From Pogonophryne albipinna (Eukaryota > Chordata > Actinopteri > Perciformes > Artedidraconidae), in the NCBI GenBank assembly GCA_028583405.1, contig CM053249.1, positions 35,292,628 through 35,356,627 of the forward strand: a stretch of 64,000 nt of DNA. The letters run 5' to 3'. This document shows, piece by piece, positions 12,701 through 24,700 of this stretch (the first letter of the stretch is position 1; each line of letters opens with the position of its first letter). The notes below the pieces were generated by a model. It searched no databases and was not told the origin of the DNA. It saw only the letters and a list, made by a program, of their open reading frames with translations. The translations under genes and the position numbers were made by a program.

Positions 12701-15700
12701 TATATTTATATATATTTATCAGGGTTTCCGTTAGCCGGTAATTACCTGTTTTTAGCTGGTAAAATTGAATAAAAACCGGTAAATTCAAAACCTGCCGGTC
12801 AAAATGTCCGATGCTCCGATCGATTGGCCGCCGATCATTATCGGCCGATATTCACTCTTAATAGTTTGATCTGTGCTCTCTATAGGCCGATCAGGAGAGC
12901 TGGATCTGATCGATATGGACATAAACGCGAGTGAAGTATGACCGGACCTGAGAGAGAGATTAGATCAGCTGCTGCATAATCACCTGAAGCCCCGCCCACT
13001 GTTTAGCGCGCTGCATGAGAAACTGACGGGCTGTCAGGAGAGAGAGGGAGGGAGAGAGGAAAAGAGAGCATCCGTTTCTCCCGTGTTATTATTCAAAGTT
13101 AATGTAAACTTTTGAATAATGTACTTCATCTACTACAAGTAGTTTCTTTGAATGTAATAATTATGTTGTTTGTTGTTTGTGGAATCATTTATTGAAAAAT
13201 GAATCTGAATTTTTTTATCTGTTATAAAATGTACGATTAGAAACTGAAGCAATATAAAAATGACTCCCATTAACTGCGTTTTAAACATCAGCATATCCGG
13301 TCCTAGTCCGGTAATTACCTGCTAACGGAAACTCTGCTACACCATTATTATTATTATTATTGAAACATGACCGTTAAGTTTCAAATTTGTCTGGTAAAAT
13401 AAATTCTGTTCGGACATTTGACCGGCGAGAAAAAATCCTAGCGGAATCCCTGATATATATATTTATATATATATATATATATATAAATATATATATATAT
13501 GTACATACACAAATTCATACAAACACAAATTCATAAATAGAATACAAAACAAGAATATAAACAGTTATGGTTGAGCAGTTTCCTCCCTGTACCTTGTGAG
13601 AATTGTGTCTTTATACCTCTTTTTGAATAGTTTGATGTTTGGACATCCCTTTAGCTCCTCACTCAAATTGTTCCAGATCTTCACCCCACAAACAGAAACA
13701 CAAAAACTTCTCTTTGTTGTGCGCACCCTAGCATTAGTGAATATAAATGAACCACGTAAATAATAATTCCCTTGTCTTTCATTGAACAATATCTGAATAT
13801 TCCCAGGTAATTGAACGTTTTTTGCCTTAAACATGATTTGTGCAATTTGGAATTCAACAAGATCTGACAGTTTTAATAATTGTAGCTCTAAGAATAATGG
13901 GTTTGTATGATCCCTATAGCCGACATTTTTAATAAGTCTTATTGCTCTTTTTTATAGAATAAATAGGGATTGTTGTAGTTTTATAATTACTGCCCCAAAC
14001 CTCTGCACAGTAACTTAAATAAGGTAACACCAATGAACAGTAAAGAATGTAGAGGGAATTTTGACCAAGAATCTGTTTTGCCTTGTTTAATATTGCAATA
14101 CTTCTTGAGACTTTGGAATTAATATGTTTTATGTGTGGTTTCCAGCTCAGTTTCTCATCAATTGTGATTCCAAGGAATGCATGTTCTTTAACTCTCTCAA
14201 TGAAAATCCCATCTATCTTAATGGATGCTAGTGTATTGCTATATCCAAATATGATTAATGTTGTTTTATTCAAGTTTAATGATAACTTATTACTGTTTAG
14301 CCATAACTTTAGTTTGTATATTGAGAAGGCTCTCAATCCTATAGAGAAGCACTTGGTCGAAAACGGCAACATCCTCCGGTCATTAAAAGAACAAGCTGAT
14401 GGTCACGCAAAAAAGTTTGACACGGTTTTCAATAAGATTGATAGCATTCAGGTTGCCGTGCGCAAGAATGAGAAGGAAACTAGCACGTGTATCATGGAGG
14501 TGACAAAGATGCGAAGGAAGCTCAATGAATTGGAGGACAGGTCCAGAATGAACAATATAAGGATTGTCAACTTACCAACAGGCATTGAGGGCGATGATCC
14601 CAGGGGTTACCTTCAAAAGACGCTGCCTATCTGGATACCTTCAATCAAGAGCCCCAACAATAATCCACTGGAAATCGATAGGGCACATCATATTTTCTCC
14701 AACAACACCTCAAGACCGCGACCATGGTTCTCAAACTCCTACGCTACACTGACAGACAGGCCATTATTGAAGGCGCGAGGAAAGCTAGACGACTCTCCAA
14801 GACGGGACACAGCTGTTGCCGATTACAGCCCCGGTACGACACAGGAGCGACAGGAATACAAGGAGATCCGCACTAAACTTCGACAAAAGGGGATCGACTC
14901 GTTCATCATATACCCGGCAATTCTGAAAGTGAACAACAAGGGCACGAGGATGTAATTTAACTCGGCAGAAGAGGCGAAAGAAGCCCTTAAATCAACGGTG
15001 GACATGCGATAAGATCCTGGACATTGAATACGCTACCTGTGCCAAGGGAGGAGATGGATCTGCAATAAGGACAGAGAAAAGTCTGGCACCTATGGACAGG
15101 TAGACGCTATGTAGGTGATGTTCTATGCTTATTTTATATTGGACAATGTTCGTTAAGCCTCGATACTTGAATATGTTGAAATAGGGGCCAGTTTATTTTC
15201 AAATTATTGCAGATAAGAGTTCTAATGTTATTGTTTAATTGCCATGTTTATATGGTGTTAAGGTAATATTCCGCCCATACTATATACTTTAATTTCGAGT
15301 GATATGCGGCATACATAATGTACATTATAACGGAATAGGCTTGGGAAGCTGGAGGCGTGTTTTGAAAACTTTTTCGATAGGTCTGGTAGCCCGGTGCCTC
15401 CACTGTTTACATTCATGGGCGCATGATATGACGTCATCGGCAGGCAACGGTCTGTATATGGGCTATACCATTTCATGAGAACGAGAGGAAGATGGTTGTA
15501 ATGATACAGGTTGATCGGTTTGAAAGAGGTTTTCTATTCCTCAGTTTTACTGTTTGTGAGATCTGCTATGCTTTATCTTTATGTAAGGGGGGGAACAATC
15601 AGTGTTCAGTGTTAGACGTAGCTAAGTGACGCTCACAGATGTTACCAAGGGGAGGGTTGTAACTCAGGGATCCACCACCAACTCACAACAGGTCCAGGGA

Positions 15701-18700
15701 ATAAATACACATACAGATAAATTGGAACATTTGAATATTGTATCATTTAATGTAAGAGGACTTAACTGTCCGTATAAACGCTCAAAAATCTCACGATACA
15801 TGGCCCCATTCATTCTTTCCTTTACACGGATCAGTCGTCCTGGTCCCTTTGCAGAAAAACAGCCCCAAAGCATGATGTTTCCACCCCCATGTTTCACAGT
15901 AGGTATGGTGTTCTTTGGATGCAACTCAGCATTCTTTCTCCTCCAAACACGTCTAGTTGAGTTTTTACCAAAAAGTTCTATTTTGGTTTCATCTGACCAT
16001 ATGACATTCTCCCAATCCTCTTCTGGATCATCTAAATGCTCTCTAGCAAACTTCAGACGGGCCTGGACATGTACTGGCTTAAGCAGGGGGACACGTCTGG
16101 CACTGCAGGATTTGAGTCCCTGGCGGCGTAGTGTGTTACTGATGGTAGCCTTTGTTACTTTGGTTCCAGCTCTCTGCAGGTCATTGACTAGGTCCCCCCA
16201 TGTGGTTCTGGGATTTTTGCTCACTGTTCTTGTAATCATTTTGACCCCACGGGGTGAGATCTTGCGTGGAGCCCCAGATCGAGGGAGATTATCAGTAGTC
16301 TTGTATGTCTTCCATTTTCTAATAATTGCTCCCACAATTGATTTCTTCACATCAAGCTGCTTACCTATTGCAGATTCAGTCTTCCCAGCCTGGTGCAGGT
16401 CTACAATTTTGTTTCTGGCGTCCTTTGACAGCTCTTTGGTCTTGGCCATAGTGGAGTTTGAAGTGTGACTGTTTGAGGTTGTGGACAGGTGTCTTTTATA
16501 CTGATAACGAGTTCAAAGAGGTGCCATTAATACAGTTAACAAGTGGAGGACAGAGGAGGCTCTTAAACAGGGTGTCCGCGGGGTCTTAAAAAGTATTAAA
16601 AGTTGATAAATCAATTTAGCGAAAATGAAGGCTATTAAAAAGTATTAAACGGCATTTTCCAAGGTATTAAGAAGGTCCACAGCAACGACAACATGAAACA
16701 CCCTTTAATTTACTGCAACGACATGTTGGGGAAACCCCCTCAAGGCGGCCCCATGCATAGCGTGCCGTAAAATGCTGCTTCTTATTTTAAGTTTTGTTGC
16801 CTTGCGCTGATCTGTGGGAGGGGGGGGGGGGAGAGTGTGTTGGGGCGCCACTGATGGCTTAGCCCTGGACAGCCCCAGCCCAATTTAACGCCTGGGTATT
16901 TGTGAGGGAGCTCCTATATGGCATTACCCCGCTAAAGCTCACCAAAGTTTAATATATTTCATAGTTCAAAGTTTTGTCAATTGTTTTGTTTATTGGTCAA
17001 ATACTGGTTTCTAATTGTTTCTGAGGAGTTTTACTGGAATGAAAGAGCACAGAGTACAGAAGCAACAAAGCAGCATACTGCACTAACCTGACCTTCACAG
17101 AGAGGTTGAAGTTCATGTGGAAAGGAGGCTTCAGTAGCCTGTATGTTTTATCTCTTGGGAACAATGCCTAAATCAAATACTTTCTAATGGTTTCTTTTTC
17201 TAATAAACCTTGCATTGGGTTGGTCACACAATTCATTCTCTTGTGCTTTGTTTTATCTGAATTATGATAAGGAGTTTGGTTATCACAAACTGTTTAGTTG
17301 TGCCATCTTACAATCAATATCGTAAATGTGAGGTCAATTGTGTCGCCAATGTAACCGGTTAGAACTCGAAGTTGCGATGAGGTCTTAAAATGAATGGAAA
17401 CGGTCTTAAAAAAGGCTTTAAAAGTATTAAATTTGACTTCAGGATTCCTGCATATACCCTGTTAAAGAAGAAGTTACAGGTCTGTGAGAGCCAGAAATCT
17501 TGTTTGTTTGTAGGTGATCAAATACTTATTTTACCGAGGAATTTACCAATTAATTCATTAAAAATCCTACAATGTGATTTCCTGGATTCTTTCCCCCCAT
17601 TCTGTCTCTCATAGTTGAAGTGTACCTAGGATGAAAATTACAGGCCTCTCATCTTTTTAAGTGGGAGAACTTGCACAATTGGTGGCTGACTAAATACTTT
17701 TTTGCCCCACTGTATATAAAGCTGTCAAAGCTACAAATAAGGGCCGTACGCCGGGTATAGATGGCATACCTGTGGAAATCTATTTAATATTTTGGGATAT
17801 TATTGGACCGGTATGGTTAGAAACACTGAATTATGCTACCAATAAGGGTATGTTACACAAAGACTTAAATATGGCTCTGATTACGGTTATACCCAAACCT
17901 GGAAAGGACCCCTTTAAATGTTCTAACTATCGCCCAATATCACTGATAAATGCTGACCTCAAAAAAAATTCCGAGGTCATAGCTATTAGACTTGAGACGG
18001 TGATTGGGAAATTAATAAGCCCCGATCAAACAGGCTTTATTAAAGGGCGGCTCGCATCTGATAATATCCGCAGACACCTGCACATTCTTGGCGCAACACA
18101 TAAAATTCCACCTGCCTGTGGCCTTTTGTCTTTAGATGCTGAAAAGGCGTTTGATCGCGTGGAATGGCCACATCTATGGAGGGTTCTGAAAGAATTTAAA
18201 TTTGGAGATACATTTATAAACATGATTCAAACATTGTATGCAAATCCCACAGCTCGTGTATGTGTGGGAGGAAGCTTCTCCGACTTATTTGACATAAAAC
18301 GGGGTACAAGGCAAGGAGACCCTCTGTCTCCTTTAATTTTCAATTTATCCATCGAACCACTGGCACAAATCATTAGGATTTGCCCTCAGATTTCCCCCAT
18401 CACAATAGGTGGAACGTCACATTCTATATCACTATATGCGGATGTGGACGATACATTAGTCTGTATGGCAGATGTTCAGCGAACCCTCCCCTGTGTCTTA
18501 GAAGTAGTGGAGTAGTTTGGGCAGCTTTCGGGATACAAGATTAACCTATCAAAATCAACACTGATGCTTCTTAACATAGGCCAAAGTGAGGTGTCCCTCC
18601 CACCCAAAATCAATGTTTCAAATGAGGTCCTCTATTTAGGTATTAAGGTTAGTACTTCCTTATCATCTATAGCTAAAACAAATTAGTCTTTAGTTTTGAA

Positions 18701-21700
18701 GAAAATAGAAGAAGATATTACAAGATGGAAACACTTTCCCAGCCCGTTTATCTGTTGTTAAAATGAACATATTACCCCGCATAAATTTCGTAAGCTCAAT
18801 GATCCCTCTAGCACCTCCAACAGGATACTGGCAAAAACTAGATTCTTTACTACGATGCTATATCTGGAATGGTAAACGACCCAGTATAAAATGGTCAGCT
18901 CTTCAGTATAGAAAATCAGAGGGGGGATTGGCATGCCCACATTTTAAACTATATCATTGGGCATTCATATTAAGATCTCTCAGCTATTGGGTTGATGAAG
19001 ATAAAATGTCATCTTGGAAGAATATGGAACAAGACTTAATAGCGCCGATAAGATTAAGGGACTTTCTCATTTTTGGTATATCTACCAAAAAATGTGATTT
19101 ACTGTACGGTCCAATTTTAACTTATATGATTAAAGTGTTCAGAGCAGCAGGGACATTCCTAAACTTTAAGAGTGTGTGGTGTAGGTCATCTCCATTATGG
19201 AACAATCATAACCTATTGACTGGGGGCAAACCATTTAACAACAAAGCTTGGGAGGATAAAGGTATTAAAACTCTTCAGGACATTAATGGGGACAATTGTA
19301 TTCATGACTTTCAAAAACTGGTCTCTCAATATAATATTGATCAACACTCTCTTTTCTTTTACTTTAGAATAAGGTCTGCCTGTAAAGCCTATGGGGTCCC
19401 CTGGGGGTCAGATTTGAAAGAACATCCTATTCTGAGGTGGGTGCAGAGTGCTCCCAAACAAATAGTTTTGTTTATCTATAATAATCTTAACTCCCAGAAC
19501 TATATGCCTACATCAGGCATGAGAGCATGGGATAGGGAAATATCCACTTTAGGACAAGAATTGGATTGGGATGCAATTTGGGCTAATGTTACGGGTGCTT
19601 AAATAACCCCAAACCATCAGTATACATCTGAAATGTTGTCATAGAGCATATCTAACACCAATAATTAGACACAGAATTTGATTGGTACCTGACCCGTATT
19701 GTTCATTTTGTCACCAGGGAACCATTGGCTCTTTCTTACATGTTGTATGGTAGTGTGGGTGAGTGGGATGTAGGATAGAGGGATGGGATTGAATTAATCC
19801 AAAATGTTGTGCAACCTGAATTGTCTTCTGTACTGTGTTGTAAATTGAAGATGTTGCAATAAAAAATGTAAGATTAAAGAAAGAAAGCCAGGCTAGCGCA
19901 AATATGGCGGAGGGAGGTGAAAATCATGAGCAAGTCATTGTAAATTAGTGTTTGGAAAGTGGACATTGGGCACATTATGGATTTTAAGAACTCAATGGAC
20001 TCAAAGACCCGGACAAGTTGTTTTCAATGTCTTGACTTTAAGACCATTCAAATATTATCGCTGATATCAGATTATAAATACTTAAATAGTGCTTGATAAA
20101 AAAAAACTAAAACTTTATTATTCACTTAAAAAATGTTGATCTCTGATTGATGAAATGTGATGCGGCTAACTTAATCTCCTAAATTCATGGGAGTTATGTC
20201 ACAGTAAGACAGAGGAATGTAAGTCTGAGCCCACATTCAGTGTTTCTGTTGTCTGCTGTGTTCAGACTCAAGTCATGTGTGTGATGCCACATTCAGGATA
20301 TTCAGGGTCCTTTTTTAACACAAGACCGTTGCTAGAAGCTGCAGCTGGAAGTATTAGTTTTGTTTTTGAGGATGGAACAATCATCAACAAAATGATAAAG
20401 TAGCCATGGCAGTAATATAGAAAATTGAGGATGCAACGCATTGTTATGCATCGTGCTGCATCGTGATGCAACACGATGCAGCACGATGCATCTCTCTCTC
20501 TCTCTGTCTCTCTATCCCTCTCCAGCCTCTCTCTCTCTCTGTCTCTCTCTATCCCTCTCCAGCCTCTCTCTCTCTCTCTCTGTCTCTCTCTAACCCTCTC
20601 CAGCCTCTCTCTGTCTCTCTCTATCCCTCTCCAGCCTCTCTCTCTCTGTCTCTCTCTATCCCTCTCCAGCCTCTCTCTCTCTCTATCCCTCTCCAGCCTC
20701 TCTGTCTCTCTCTATCCCTCTCCAGCCTCTCTCTCTCTCTCTCTCTGTCTCTCTCTATCCCTCTCCAGCCTCTCTCTCTCTCTATCCCTCTCCAGCCTCT
20801 CTGTCTCTCTCTATCCCTCTCCAGCCTCTCTCTCTCTCTCTCTCTGTCTCTCTCTATCCCTCTCCAGCCTCTCTCTGTCTCTCTCCAGCCTCTCTCTCTC
20901 TCTGTCTCTCTCTATCCCTCTCCAGCCTCTCTCTGTCTCTCTCTATCCCTCTCCAGTCTCTCTCTCTCTCTGTCTCTCTATCCCTCTCTAGTCTCTCTCT
21001 CGGTGCATATGGATGATGTCACTAGGGACGTGGATTTGCCAAGCGAAAGGTCACCCGGCCCCGGCGCTGGTTATTGTATGTAATTATCCCGCCAATCTGT
21101 TCACCTCAGCGGGCGCCGTGTGGTGATCATGAGGTAGCAATTGTCAAAATGGAGACAAAAATGAAAGGGGGGGGGGGGCACAGAGTGTGTCTGCAGTATA
21201 GAGGCCCAACAAGAGGAGGATGGACAGAGGAGTGGAAGTGACTGGTTCTCTTTTCAAAGCAGACTCTACAGTGGCCTTGATTTCAGATGTTATATTTCAG
21301 TGATGCTGAGGAACCTGCATCTCTGTCGACCCCACGCTTAAACATGCATATAAATGCTCTGAGGTTAAAAGGGAAACCCAGTCTGTCATGAAATGGATTC
21401 ATATCTGAAGGTATTACTGCTGGGTGAGACTTTACAAACAGAAGCCTGGAGGAAGAAGTCCTGTGGCATCATCACCGAGTAGAGATGGGTATCGTTAAGG
21501 TTTTAACGGTACTGCTACTTTTATCGATACCGCTTATTGGTACTCTTATCGGTTCTTGTGAAGAAAAAGGTAAATTAACTAAACAAATTGTAAATAATGT
21601 GAACTTACAGAACTGTAAAAAACAAACAAAAAACAAGTATTTACTGCAAAAATACAGTGGTACAGATGGGGCATACAGGTATGCTGCAAAAGGCCTAACG

Positions 21701-24700
21701 GTTCTTCTGGAGGAAGATTAAGGTATACATAACATACCTGACGTGGAAACGTTACTCGTGGATGGGGCTACAGCGCTACTAGAAAGACAGTCGATCCCGG
21801 TGCATTCCTCCGTCTGAATGTGGTGCACTTTTACTAAATGTTTAGACAAATTGCTCGTGTTACCGCCCTTACATGCTAAACTCTTATTGCACTTTTGATA
21901 ACTTTGTCCACATCGAGACGGGTAAAGTTTAACCACACCTTGGAGCGCTTAGTTCTCTCCGCCGTGTGTGTGTTGCATGCATGTAGCAGCTGCGTGTGTG
22001 TAAACTGCCCCGCCCCCTCGCAAGCAGACTGGGAGAGAGATCTCTCGTCTGGATTGGAAAGATCGAAAATACGTCAATAGATGCATTTTGTAGTCTTATT
22101 GCATATCAGAAACGGAGTTGGCGAAACTAAAACTGCAATGTAATGGTTATGTAGCAATAATACATATGACATATCTTTTTTTTAATGTCTCCAGTACCGA
22201 TAAAAAGACCAATAAGGTCGGAGCTTAACGGTACCACGGCCTTTAATAATTCAGCCCCGGGGCCCCTTTAATACCCATCCCTATCACCAAGTCAGAGTTT
22301 CTCTCTGTGTTTCACGACTCTGAAGGCCCTGAGAGGTTCACCAAACACACTGCTTTTTGTTTTTAGTTGAAAAACATCTTCATTCAACATTGAAAGGACT
22401 GGGTTGTACTTTACATGCTATCCCCTTTATAGCAGTTTGTTTTAGTTTGAAGGAGCATTGAATGTGGGACCAGCCGTCTCCTGCTCAGCTACAGGAGGGG
22501 ATCAGATGTTAGAGAAATACATTCTGTGTATTCTGAACAACATTCAAAGTAACTCCCACATACTAAAGTCCATGTTCACCTAAATGTCCACTCATCATTT
22601 TGTTCTATTCTTCTCCTTCCAGAAAACCACTAAGAGAAAGAAAGCCGCAGCTGAAGAAGAGGAGGAGGAGAATGAGGCCGATGGACAACCCATCAAGAAA
22701 AAGAGAGTCGCAAAGAAAAAAGGTATCGGATATATCTGAGCTCATTCACTTACAATGTATTTATTAAATGAGTATTTAGGGAGAGATGGCACAAGGATAC
22801 AACAAAATGTCTAACTGTCCAGGGAAATGAATACAACAACAAATCAAAAGTATTGACCAGATTTAAATGTTGACTAGACAGTGGCGCTGGATAAAAAGTC
22901 AGAGAATCGAGTCATCAAAGTGATGACACCCTGAGGAAGGATTCTTAAAACTGGGATGGCAATCCATCTGAAGAATAGATTCAATATCTTAGTCAGGACC
23001 AAAGTAGGCCAAAGGAAATGCAATGTATGGGACAACATTTCTGTTCAGTATATGCCATAGAGTGGCGAAGTCACACCCATCTACCTCCGCCGCATGGGAC
23101 CTTATTTCTGAACAATTAGGTGTTGAAGTCAATGGGGAGAGAAAACTTATCTTTCGATCCCGTTTGAATTGTGCCATGAATTACACATATGATGTTTGTC
23201 AATCTTAAAAAATAATTTCCATGTCAAAAAAGTCACAGTTTGTTGTAAAACTGTTGAAATATAAGACTATGAAAAATACGCAACTAGAAAGACTACAAAT
23301 CCCAGAGTCGCGTAAATGAATTTAGCTAGCTGACATTAACGTTACACATTACACTCGTGTTACTCACCGAAACCTTGTAAAGCCGGTCCCGCATGCTGGA
23401 ACCGACTAACTTCCCTTTTGTGCATGTACAGCAGGGTGGGATTTTCACGGCGGCCATGACGGCCATGGCCGTCGTAGCCCCTCGGTCTGGCCGTTATGCC
23501 CCACAAATAATTGTAATTGTATTCTACGGCCACCATGGCCTTTGGGCCCCTCACACTGTTAAAAGTTGCTTTAAAAGCGACAGAACAGTGGTTTCTGAAC
23601 TGCATTATGCTGCGTTCACAACGGACGCGATGCGAATATTCGCATTGCTCTAACCGCTGGAGTTTCACCGTGGCTTTCAGCTGTGTTTACTCCTGTCATT
23701 CAAACAGGACGCGCTGGAGCGGGGGCGGGGCTTATATCCATGTAAATACTGTGGTGGAAACCAACTAGACAAAATTAACCTATTTGACCGTGATTTCATT
23801 GTAATACACGTTTCAAAATGATGCCGAAGTAACTAAATACTGATAACGGTTAGTAAAAACCATGCTTTAATGCTTTGACAAGTGTGCAGACAAGACGGCA
23901 GGCGAAAAACCTTTTAAAATGCGTGTTTTGTGAATGGAGATTGGATCGATCAGGCTAAACTAACGTTGTATCTGCTCCGTCCACACTCACAACAACGTCC
24001 TAAAGACAGAATTAAAGCAGTGACTGTATTCGCCATGACACAGGCAGTCTGTGGTTTGTACATGTTTAACTTTTGTCTAGTTTCTGAACAGATATGAGGA
24101 GCTGTGAGGAGTTGATTAAAGAGACACACACACACACACTTTTGCATTTCAAAGTATTGCTTGTTCATACAGTTGGATGTTGGAGCTTCACTGTGCACTG
24201 CTGAATGATGTATGTGCAGAGTTTGACCCTTGAAGGCTGTTTCTTCTGCTCTGAAATGGAATATACATTTTAATAGAATTTTAGATTTTTAGATTTCATT
24301 TTGGATTTGTGAATGGGAGTAGTATTTCATTTTAGATACGGTAATACCAAGGAGGCATAGGCCTATATGATGATACGATTATTGATATTAAAAAAGTTAT
24401 TTATTTTTTGTTATTAGAAAGTAAAGTTATTTATTTGTAAGCTCCAAATCCAAATGTTTCCCTCAATGGCCTTTGTGCCCTGGCATGTGGCCTTTGCGCC
24501 CTGAAGAAATTTGACACCAAAGGCCAAATGGCCTTGCCCCTAAAATCCAAGCCTGATGTACAGTTCTCAACATGGCCAGATTTTCACCTCTTTTAATACT
24601 TTTCGCTTCATTCTGAAAGAAAGAGGTGAAATGTGCTAACGTGACGGCCATCTTGGTGTTGGTGACGTATGCAAGACCAGAGTTGTAGTTCATTGAGCGC

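Larger units (their letters stand above)
12320..14329 (-). mobile_element. Second LINE (3' part) inserted in ORF1 of the first LINE
   Basis: The plus-strand left edge is tttagtttagtttatttattta, the reverse of an A-rich 3' tail. The minus strand encodes the end of a reverse-transcriptase protein (14329-13929, then 13834-13565). It is truncated at its 5' end. The outer LINE's ORF1 reads continuously once this insert is removed. Confidence 0.75.
15789..17712 (-). mobile_element. Tc1 element, 3' half lost
   Basis: The right end (17701-17712, tttgccccactg) is a Tc1 terminus, followed by TA as in the TA target site. The minus strand runs 5' UTR, then transposase. The left side ends within the transposase at MNGAMYREI and meets LINE sequence, so the 3' part and second inverted repeat are gone. 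A third element at 16568-17461 interrupts the 5' UTR. Confidence 0.85.
12078..19880 (+). mobile_element. L1-like LINE, near full length but interrupted, with 18-bp TSD
   Basis: The TSD at 12060-12077 (aagaaagccgggctagcg) recurs at 19881-19898 with one mismatch, the mark of target-primed reverse transcription. The order is: 5' leader, ORF1 start at 12190, a minus-strand LINE insertion (12320-14329), the rest of ORF1 (14330-14955), the endonuclease start (about 15730-15788), Tc1 (15789-17712), reverse transcriptase (17735-19602), and a 3' end reading ttgcaataaaaaatg. It lies in vrk1 intron 10. Confidence 0.88.

Noticed and set aside
20463..21083. Long serine/leucine-rich reading frames
   Set aside because: They come entirely from the CT-rich minisatellite; three overlapping frames are open at once, which is typical of simple repeats.
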